Shown here: piece by piece, positions 25,769 to 33,556 of the stretch
Layout of the letters: the number at the start of each line of letters is the position of its first letter
How positions within the stretch are numbered: the stretch's first letter is position 1
From: Chrysoperla carnea
Taxonomy: Eukaryota > Arthropoda > Insecta > Neuroptera > Chrysopidae
Direction: 5' to 3'
Length of the DNA: 64,000 nt
Assembly (NCBI RefSeq): GCF_905475395.1
Contig: NC_058338.1
Span: 1,861,001-1,925,000 of the forward strand
The notes under the pieces: model-generated
What the model saw: the letters and a program-made list of their open reading frames with translations, nothing else
What the model was told of the DNA's origin: nothing
Database searches by the model: none
Position numbers and translations under genes: made by a program

Positions 25769-27934
25769 GTAGATATAGCTTACGAGTTACTACATATGCT
25801 ATCGATTCGGTCTCGTGACCTACATTAAAATTCTGTAGTTGTAGTCAAATATTCTTTTTCTGTGTATACAGGAAAAATTTCATTTCGTAGATGACAAAAA
25901 ACATTAATTTATCTTTTTTTTTTTTGTCTACGTTTTACTACAAAGTAATAAAAAATTATTAACAAAATGTTGGCAAAACTGAATAAAAAAAACTTTTATA
26001 AAAAAATGGGAAAATATTTTCAATACTTTTAAAAATAAAACACCAACCCTCAGGATAAAAACAAAATCAACTCTTCTTGTTCCCTATATCTTTACACTTA
26101 ACAATAATATAAAAGTATATCGATTTTCGAGGTGTGAATGTTTTTTTTTGTCGATGAGAATTCGTGGAAATAAACAGTCAATGTTAAAATTATCAAATAG
26201 GCAACTTGTATGGCGTAAATGTGAGTGTTTGTTAAAAACTGTTATACATGTGTATAGCGTATATGTAATACAAGTTGCCTATTAATTAATTTTTTAAGTC
26301 AACATTGATCGTTTCATTTTGAACTTTATCTGGTCAAATTAAACCAAAATATAGGAGTGAAAATACAAAAACACTATCATAAATAAAACCTAAAAAGTCC
26401 TCATCGATCCGATACCTGAAAAAAATGTCAGATTACACGTATTACGAAAATCGCATCATTTTTTGCCAAGAATTTCACATCATTTGGCACAAAAAACGGC
26501 AAACTAAGTATTAATCGTCCAAACTGTGCTTTAGAGTTTAGGGGGTATTTTGGGACGCTGTTTACGAATCTGAAATCAGATTACATGAATTCAATCACGT
26601 CTGCCGAAAATCATGCTATTTTTGTCCAAGAATTTGACTTTTTGACACAAAAACGGCAAACTAAGTATTAATCGTCCAAACTGTGCTCTAGGAGGTATTT
26701 TTGGCCCCTGATTACGAATCCAATGTTAGATTACATGGATTATGTCACGTTCTCCGAAAATCTCGCCATTTTTGGCCAAGAATTGTGCTCTAGAAGGTAT
26801 TTTTGGTCACTGATTACGAATCTGATGTTAGATTACATGGATTATGTCACGTTTTCCGAAAATCGTGCCATTTTTGGCCAAGTATTTCATAGTTGGTGCT
26901 ATTTTTGGTCGCTAATCATAGGACTGATTGTACACCCTGTATTATAAGACTGTAACACCCTGTAATATAAGCATCATCATCATGTTATAAACTCAAATAC
27001 TATAAATTTTATATGCTTTAATTTTGCAGATGGTATGGAAGAAGATTGCGTTGATTTTCAAGGACAAACAGTGGCGCATGGCTTATTGTATGTACCGGGT
27101 CCTGCCGTTTGTACGATGTGTGTATGCTACCATTCTGAACCAATGTGGTGTAAGGCAATTTACTGCAATCCACCATATGTGAGTACAATATTTACACTTA
27201 TATTTCACACCAAAAGTTTGTTCTTTTTTATTGGTCCTCAGTGTAAATAGAAAAGGATGGTATTAGTATTACAGTACGAGTTAATTTATCCTTTTCTACT
27301 TAAATTCGGTGTAAATAGGGCACATACACACTCTTGGATAAAAGAGAACATATCTTTATTATGATTTTATATCATTTGACTGCAGACAACCGGGATCTGC
27401 TCAAAATGAAAACGTATTGTTTTATATACAGGGTGTCAAAATATGTTGGCTATATATAGAAAACTTTTTTATTATAAGGTTTACGAAAAAAGTATATTCT
27501 TTGTAAAAAGCTCTGCTTTCAAAAATATTAACATTCAGCTATTCACTTTTGACACTGAATATACAGGTGTTCACAAATTAAGAAAGTTAGATAGGAATGT
27601 TATACGTAGCTAACTTAGCTCCCTGTATAACCTAATTTTAATTTAATTTAATAAAAAATTTAATTAAACTAATTTAATTTTATATCCATTTTTTTTTTTT
27701 CAGTTTTGTCGTAAATTTCGTGTTGGCGAACGATGCTGTGAATTTGTATGCTTAGATCCACCCGGCGATGAAGCCTTCTTACAATTGGAACGTTATCGTA
27801 AAAAATTAGCAATGCAATCAAGTCGATCCGCTTCAATCAATCAATTATCACATACAAATTATACTTTATTAATTGGTTCATTAATATTTACAATAATTAT
27901 ACATAAATATTGGCATGTAGGCAAAGAACAATGA
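14422..27934 (+). CDS. small VWC-domain protein with signal peptide and C-terminal hydrophobic segment
   Basis: Three exons: 14422-14485, 27030-27178 and 27704-27934, giving 147 residues. Exon 1 has an ATG ATG start followed by a classic signal peptide ([19 protein letters not shown]) and a GTAAGT donor in phase 1. Exon 2 is also entered in phase 1, restoring V-D-G-M-E-E-D-C. The mature part carries a von Willebrand factor C pattern with closely spaced cysteines (CTMCVC, WCKAIYC, then [10 protein letters not shown] in exon 3). The end has a hydrophobic segment of about 18 residues ([18 protein letters not shown]) and a short polar tail, so the product is membrane-anchored or a GPI-anchor precursor. 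VWC domains often bind BMP-family ligands or matrix, but this protein's role is unknown to me. Linking exon 1 across 12.5 kb is inference from phase, strand and signal peptide. Confidence 0.8.
15031..15278 (-). mobile_element. LINE family A fragment A2
   Basis: The 3' tail is at the left (GGTATGGGTATGG read on +), followed by the C-terminal coding end that reads [22 protein letters not shown] on the minus strand. The match to other copies stops at about 15278. Beyond it, to about 15460, the open frame continues with an unrelated segment ([14 protein letters not shown]) that I cannot place. Confidence 0.8.
16466..16570 (+). repeat. dispersed repeat family G, internal fragment
   Basis: Matches 37640-37725 through AAAAAATGTTTCAAAC, AAAGTTGT and ACTTTTGTTCTATCTCTAAC. 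Similarity fades after AAGATG. Confidence 0.6.
17095..17290 (+). repeat. dispersed repeat family Q, copy 1
   Basis: Matches the reverse complement of about 20790-21010 through CGTCGTTTTATC, GTTTTCAG, TGCAAAATAT, ATCTATTGG and GCGGGAC blocks. Copies are diverged and non-coding; open frames here are repeat shadows. Confidence 0.6.
17575..17713. mobile_element. MITE family M, copy 1
   Basis: Inverted ends AATTTGTTCTTTTTGT and ACAAAAAGAACATATT enclose GTGTAAATAGAAAAGGATA and a second inverted pair around TATCCTTTACAC. A related copy is at 27215-27352 in the next intron of the same gene. No coding capacity. Confidence 0.65.
17770..18062 (+). repeat. dispersed repeat J, copy without LINE insertion
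   Basis: The start (CGGAATTCCGCTCCCGT, then CCCGTGGCTAAAAACAAC) matches 58995-59120. The end, GGGACAGAAAAAAACTTGC followed by TAGAGTAATAATATAT, is the reverse complement of the sequence interrupted by LINE A1 at 2401-2967. It thus shows what the A1 target looked like before insertion. Confidence 0.65.
19040..19660 (-). mobile_element. LINE family A fragment A3, the longest A copy here
   Basis: Read on the minus strand it starts upstream of the ATG-like GGAACCACCATGG also seen in A1, and codes from 19619 for [37 protein letters not shown] and CDRCGENSE, then a stop. The 3' end carries a run of CCATAC-type units (GGTATGGTATGGTATGGG on +). The 5' end abuts a MITE K copy, and no target duplication was identified. 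Confidence 0.85.
19700..19775 (+). mobile_element. MITE family K, copy 1 (eroded)
   Basis: Matches 41817-41892 through GCGAAATTTCGAA, GTGTAAGTACAGTTTTACTG and a terminal GGCGGGCTCC. The left inverted end is degraded. Confidence 0.6.
20790..21010 (-). repeat. dispersed repeat family Q, copy 2
   Basis: Reverse-oriented relative of 17095-17290, with the shared blocks listed there. It is preceded, on its own strand, by AACGATTTTCATGAAATTGA. Confidence 0.6.
21349..21485 (+). repeat. dispersed repeat family P, short copy
   Basis: Shares AACCTTTTTTAAACTGT and a long block from GACTCGAAATCAGAATATTT to TTTTTGACTAACGA with 50791-51176. The other copy has about 240 extra bases in the middle. Confidence 0.7.
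21709..22143 (+). mobile_element. LINE family A fragment A4 with 13-bp target-site duplication
   Basis: Flanked by perfect ATAAAGCTTTTAT copies at 21709-21721 and 22131-22143. The body codes for [19 protein letters not shown], then the intact knuckle [19 protein letters not shown] and [10 protein letters not shown], then a stop. Its 3' tail is short (CTTCATACCC). Compared with A1 it is more intact, which suggests a younger copy. The 5' truncation falls just before GCCGAGGAG, the same place as A5. Confidence 0.9.
24135..24300 (+). repeat. dispersed repeat family O, copy 2
   Basis: Matches 12555-12760 through AATCCTTAC, TTGAATGACACGGTAAATCG, AACAGGCGGGGG and AAGTGACC. Confidence 0.6.
24460..25445 (+). 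repeat. diverged direct repeats
   Basis: A block with TACTGCATTTTC and AATTTATTGAAGATACG (24708-24775) recurs at 25369-25445. A second motif, AGTTCWAAAAAT...TTTTTTAGATATTTTG, occurs near 24575 and near 24865. This looks like one repeat family with at least two old copies. Confidence 0.5.
25699..25765. repeat. (TA)n microsatellite
   Basis: An uninterrupted TA dinucleotide run of about 67 bases follows ATACCCTG. Confidence 0.95.
26198..26280. mobile_element. MITE family H, copy 1
   Basis: An 83-bp unit with inverted ends AGGCAACTTGTAT and ATACAAGTTGCCT. The flanking bases are also weakly inverted (GTCAATGTTAAAATT against a TTAAGTCAACATTGA type). A second copy is at 32025-32105. Confidence 0.75.
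26427..26935 (+). repeat. satellite-like tandem array R, copy 1
   Basis: Four successive units start at the CAGATTACA/TAGATTACA motif at about 26429, 26576, 26725 and 26829, giving periods of 147, 149 and 104. Each has CCGAAAATC, ATTTTTGGCCAAGAATT, AAGTATTAATCGTCCAAAC and GGAGGTATTTTTGG blocks; the last unit is shortened. The open frames here are repeat-encoded. Confidence 0.85.
27215..27352. mobile_element. MITE family M, copy 2
   Basis: Lies in the second intron of the VWC gene. It shares TTTGTTCTTTTT, GTGTAAATAGAAAAGGAT and the AAAGAGAACATA end with the copy at 17575-17713. Confidence 0.6.
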
Positions 27935-28038
27935 CCCTCATTCAATTATTATTTATTTTTACATAATATTAATAATAATAATAATCATAGCAATAATAAT
28001 AATTATTTTCAAAATCAACTATTGAATAAGAATTGTGA

Positions 28039-28044
28039 AATAAA
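28039..28044 (+). terminator. candidate poly(A) signal of the VWC gene
   Basis: AATAAA lies 105 bases after the stop codon. Other AATAAA motifs follow within 300 bases, so the choice is uncertain. Confidence 0.4.
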
Positions 28045-28256
28045 TAATACTAGAAATGAATTCTTTTTATCACATATCGTCGTCAATAATAATCAAAATC
28101 ACCGTCCAATTTGTTGACATAAAATACACACATATCTTACAAATTACTAAAAAAAAAGTTTTTTAAAAAAATCGTGCACAGATAATCGGGACAATTACGA
28201 AACACTGTTTGTGTCAATATTTTAAACAAAATAATAATTTTATTAAATATGTTTTG

Positions 28257-28320
28257 ATATTAACACAAACGGTGCTTCATCAAAACTACTAAGAATATGA
28301 AGCACCGTTTGTGTTAATAT
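28257..28320. repeat. perfect 24-bp inverted repeat, 16-base loop
   Basis: The left arm 28257-28280 (ending ACGGTGCTTCAT) is exactly complementary to the right arm 28297-28320 (starting ATGAAGCACCGT). A partial third copy of the arm (CACTGTTTGTGTCAATATT) is at about 28202. The hairpin lies about 320 bases after the VWC gene stop and could be in its 3' UTR. Confidence 0.85.
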
Positions 28321-30714
28321 TAAAAATAAAATAAAAGATTTATCCAAAATTAACGCAAGAAATAATTTTAGTAGAAAACAAAGGTTTTTAATTAAATTAA
28401 TTAAAAATTATAAATTTTTATTGTTTTCGCTGTGTTCAATTTTATTTTAATTATCTGTAATAAATAAAAAATGTGTCCTCTGCCTAGAAGCAAATCGACC
28501 TTTGTCCAGGATTGGGATGGTCTAGTGACACGATCCGGTGGCTTAAATCCCTCGTAAAGGATTGCGTTTTTTAAAATGTTCGGTTTTTTACTCGGCAAAG
28601 ATAACATTTTGTGTTAATTAAAAATAATTATATTAAAAATTAAACCGTTCACAGCGAAAACAAAAAACGATGATTTTCGATAAAATTTCACGATTTTTGA
28701 CGAAAATCAACAAATTAAATGGATACGATTTATCCAACATATGTCGTTCGATTGGTTTTTTTATTCTCTACAACTTTCTTACTTACCTTTTTTATCTATC
28801 TTAGAATTTTATCTTCTAGTCGACCAAATTTTGCTTCTCAATTCAATTTTTAGCATTCTTTAGGGCTTGCGTTAATTAAGGAACATTTTACATTTAAATA
28901 AAAATTCATTCAAGTTTGTTGATGTAAAAAATGAGTTAAAGATTCATGACTCATGAGTGATTTTTCGATAATATATTACTCTTAAAGGTGGCTTTACATT
29001 TCACCGAATTAAACACAAAGTTGTGCTTCGTAAAGAGCATGGTGAAAGCTCAAATGATTAATCAAATTTCGTAAGATTAATCATGGAAGCTAAGTAGATT
29101 ACAGAAAAGCTAAAAAATACAATTTACGATATATTTCAATTTTTTCATTTGAAATAAAGAAACATTTACATTTTATAGATTTGCACAATTTTCCTTGGAA
29201 ATTTATGCAAATCGCTTGTTCTTAACACAATTGGCCATCCGTAAATTACTTGTTTGACGTGAAAAAATGTAACAAGAGAGTCTGGGAAATTCCTAAAGTC
29301 AGAAAATGAGGAAAGTGATAAAAGTGGAAACGCTTCAGAAATAGATGTACGACGTAATATATAGATGGCTCTCAATAACAAACAAAGGAACAAATTGCCC
29401 GTAAAATAAAATTAATAAATTAGAAAATATTTTTTTAACAAAAGATATTCATTATTGCTCAGTTAAAATTATGAGACTTTAATGCTACGAAATACTCTAT
29501 CTAGCGATAGAAAATAGAACTATATAATAACAGAGACATCTTTGGTCTTTTCCTTCAATGAAAAAATCTACTGAGTGTAACAAATATACTTTTCATTTTT
29601 TTTTCACTCGTTGCGCTGACATCGTAGCGTTAAAATCTTATAACTCTACAAAATACAAATTCAGAATCGTATCAAGAAATTTTTTAATGCAAATACAAAT
29701 ACATTTTAGACAAAACAAAAAATCTATCTTAGTAGAAAAATTAGTTAACAATTTTTAAAAATTTCACACAATATTTATCACAAAATAATTTAAATTTAGC
29801 ATGAATGCGTGCTAGAGTTTTAAAAATCATTTAACAAAATTTTTGGTTTAATGAAAGACAATAAAAGAAAAGATGGCGTTCAAAATATGGAGAGAAAAGT
29901 GATTGTAAAATTTGGGGACCATGAGAATGACACCATTTTGTAGTTAGAAGCAAGAATAAATTTGTAGATGAATTAGTTGTTTGATTTTTCGGCAATTTGT
30001 TTAGCTAGGTCAACGACATTTGCGGCATACAAACGAAAGTTAATTTTAGACCTTAAGATCAATTAATTTTGATGGTCGTTCAGTTAATCAGTATATCAAT
30101 TTATATAAATTTTATTAGGAGTTTTATCTTTAGATACGTCACTTAAATCGGGTTTAGATTACAAAACGGTTAAGGGAACATCCATAAACCACGTGGCCTG
30201 ATCAAAAAAGGGAGAGGATTAGTCAAAAGAGGGAGGCTTCATAGAGGAAGCGAAGAGTTCCAAAGAGGCTGGAATAGAGCCAAGTAGTTTATGGACGCTT
30301 CTTAAGACAGATTTTTTTTTAAATATTTTGTATAATTTAAACTCGATCTAATAAATTAAATCTTTAAAATGAGGTGCTCAAAAATAAAGGATGTCTCGAA
30401 AATCAATGTTATCCCTTGAAGAAGACAACAGAAAAGAGAAAAAATTGAACTCTCTAAAAGATAATTTTGTATTTCGAAATACCCAGAATATTTATAATAA
30501 TAATTAAGATAAAAATTTTATTAAATTCTAACACTTTTAGTAAATACGCCTCTGTAAAACAATTAAATTGTAAATTTAATATAAACCGGTTTAAAAGATC
30601 AATAATTGGATTCGAAAAATAATTGAAAAATACATATCGATTTATAATTTTCGTTCTGTAAACTGGCGAACAAAAGTATTTTAAGGACACTGCACAAAAT
30701 CGAAGCAAAACAAA

Positions 30715-30920
30715 ATTCTATTTGACGCTGGCTTTGAGTGACAAATTATTAATCCACCTAGCTGAAAAAAATAGAACTATGTGCAGCGTCAAATTGTAAA
30801 ATAGAGCGACGAAAAACAAAAATCTTTTCAAAAATCTTTCTATGATAAAAAGTCACTTTAGGCCATTCTGCCATCTTGATGGAAAAAAGTCTTGAGCAGC
30901 GTCAAATCGTAAAAGATGTT
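30715..30920. repeat. dispersed repeat family N, copy 1
   Basis: Contains CACCTAGCTGAAAAAAATAG, GCAGCGTCAAATTGTAAAA and a second AGCAGCGTCAAATCGTAAAA. The same blocks in inverted order occur at 39700-39945. Confidence 0.6.
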
Positions 30921-32024
30921 TCCGAGCAAAACATTTCCGAGCCACACATCAATTTCTACGCGTAATATAAAATATTTGTAAACTCGAAAACTTTTTAGAT
31001 TTATGCCAATTTTTTCAATCCAGTTAGGATCTTTTAAATCGAACCAAAAAAGATGAACATATATTTATAAAATACGAAAAATATGATATTTTTAATAATT
31101 AAAAAAACAAAATAAAAAAATTATATTTTAAACAAATAGTTTTTAAACAATTTCAATTTATATTAGTCAAAAAAAAAAAAAAGTTTTAAAACAAAGTTTT
31201 AAGTAATTTTAGCAGAACTGATTTCGAAAATAGTGTCTCAAATTGTTAAAAATTATTTCATTTGATTCTAGTTAGTTATGGACTGCGTCTAGTCGAAGTG
31301 AGGCCAGAAATTACGTACAGAAAATTTACAAAATTTTAAAAGCTCCCGACGAATGCGGTTTTTGTTTCCTTGCAGCTCTTTCCAAATTGAAATCGATTTT
31401 CTTGAAAGAGCTACGATGACACAGTCAGACAAGCAGAAACATGTAAATGGATTAGATCGGATGCCGGTACCGACACATTTTTAGAGAGCAATCAGTAAAA
31501 TTAGCTAAATTAACTAGGCTATCACTTCAGCTAAACGCAGTCTTTAATTTAGTTGAATTAGCCAGAAAATCTTGAAAATCTGTCGCTAAAGTACACGTAG
31601 GAAAACCGAATATTTGAAATTGTTGCCGGCCCACAGGTTTTCAATATTTTACACTTATTCCGGATTATTATTTTCGAGACGCTGATGAAAGAAATCAGCA
31701 AATCCAAATATTTAGAGTGTCTTTTAACTTGACAGTTATGCTTAAAATTCAAAAAATAAGTTTTGTCACTCCATTTCCACACTTTCTAATGGAAAATCCT
31801 TAACATTTTTAATATAGTACAGTCAGAGATGTAAAAAAAATCGGCTAATTTAGGAAAATGAAATAAATCGTTCTCGTTTTGCTCAAATCAGGTGGAATAT
31901 ATTTCTTAGATATCAAAATGTCATTCATAAACCATGAATTAGTTGCGCAAATATTTCTATTTGTGAATAAACAATTAATTGTTAATAAAACGTTCCATTT
32001 TAAAATTGAATTAAAATAATAAAT

Positions 32025-32105
32025 AGGCAACTTGTATTACGTGTATGTATATAAGATTAGTGTTTTTATACTACATGTACAACATATATGTAATAAAAGT
32101 TGCCT
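32025..32105. mobile_element. MITE family H, copy 2
   Basis: An 81-bp unit with AGGCAACTTGTATTAC at the left and its near-complement GTAATAAAAGTTGCCT at the right. Flanks resemble those of copy 1 (TTTTTAAGTCAAC). Confidence 0.75.
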
Positions 32106-32973
32106 ACTTATTAATTTTTAAGTCAACTCAAATAGAAACATATTTTGCGTAACTCATGGTTTGCGAATAATATTTCATCCGTGAAATATGAGAAACATAT
32201 TTCACCAGGTTTTAGCCAATAATTAAGTGGTTTATTTTATTTCCTTTAATCTGTTACATCTTTGATTTTACTAATAACCAAACTCTTATCTTTGAACACA
32301 AAACCTTCTCCTAATACCTCTTTCAATCTTTAGCTGGTCTAAGATTTAATTAATATTGTAAATAATTACACACACAAAAAATAAAATAAAATAATTCTAT
32401 TTTAATGAAAGTTAAAAGAAATATAATCCATTTTAAGAAAAAAAACAAAATCGTTTATAAAATTATTTATATTTAATATTTTATTAATTAAAATTAATTA
32501 ATTATATGCTTAATTAAATAAAAAAAGCTTTATATATTTTATTATAATTCTATTCAATTCTATTATTTATTTATAAAATTTAAATAAAATTATATTTTAC
32601 AAGTTATCGTTTTGTATACATTATTTTTAACCATCCCTTTCTGTCGAATCTAGAGTTTGATACCACTTTCCTAAATTTTTTATACCCTGTATACATGGAA
32701 TATACAGTGTGATCATTTCAAAAGTATCCACCCTTAAAAACTCTTGATCTGATGTGATTATTGTTTTTGAGTGAAAACAAATCGATTAAAATATCGAGAG
32801 GGAAGTTCAAAAATGGTACCTATAGAATTTTAAGTTTCACCCCTTCGCTAAGAGCCATTCAAACTTTCAAATGGCACCCCCTATTTTACCATATATTTGA
32901 AATGGCGTAAGCATAACATTCTCAAGATGGACTACACAGAAGATGGAAGGTATTCACCCTTAATAAAATTAAC

Positions 32974-33022
32974 CGTCAAATCGTAAAAAGCTAAACATTG
33001 TTTAGCCTTTTACAATTTGACG
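32974..33022. repeat. family N hairpin
   Basis: CGTCAAATCGTAAAAAGCTAA pairs with TTTAGCCTTTTACAATTTGACG around a short centre, with one or two mismatches. It contains the same CGTCAAATCGTAAAA core as the other family N copies. Confidence 0.6.
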
Positions 33023-33556
33023 CCGCTGATGTTTTTTTCATCCAGATGACAGCACAGGCTAAACGGACAACGTGACCTAATATGACGCTCAAACTCAGCG
33101 ACAAGTGTCATCATGAAATTACTCCTTTAAGCTATGGATTTGTAAACATTGTGTACATGAAAACCATGAATTTTAGACCATGCACATCTTGCTCCTCATT
33201 TAAGCTATGGACATTTATTTGTAAACACTATGTATCTGAAAATCATGTATTTTAGAGAATGCACATCTTGTTCTGGCAAGGCTACGAAAAAATGAACAAC
33301 TATTTCATCGCTTTTCTTGGTAATTATAATAAATTACTTTACAAGAGAAATGTTGAAGCATGATAATATCAATTTTCGTGTAGCGAAAACATTATTTGTG
33401 AACATTTTGTCAATTTGACATTGGCATCAAAATGGTGGACGATCTTACCCACATAAGTACGCCTATGATTATGATTTCTAAACAAACACGTGTAATCGTT
33501 CACAAACTTAACCAAACTTTTATGTTTTCATTAAATTTCGCTAAATAATCCAAAAA

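Larger units (their letters stand above)
14486..27029 (+). other. 12.5-kb first intron of the VWC gene
   Basis: No further exon was recognised. Identifiable contents are three LINE A fragments, a family G piece, MITEs M, K and H, a J-type repeat, repeats Q and P, a family O copy, a TA microsatellite and a satellite-like array. Stretches 22150-24130 and 25770-26190 are plain AT-rich sequence in which I see nothing. Confidence 0.6.
27935..33556. other. intergenic region between the VWC gene and RBM34
   Basis: No exon was recognised. Contents are a strong hairpin (28257-28320), a locally GC-rich piece (28475-28560), family N repeats (30715-30920 and 32974-33022) and MITE H (32025-32105). The remainder is AT-rich with no recognisable feature. 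Confidence 0.6.

Noticed and set aside
26723-26947. 74-codon frame with repeated [10 protein letters not shown] and FGQ words
   Set aside because: Encoded by satellite-like array R; the repetition is at the DNA level.
32680-32710. ATACCCTGTATACATGG as a further family G terminal hairpin
   Set aside because: The match to the family G end is too short; CACCCTGTAT-like motifs are scattered at many unrelated places here.
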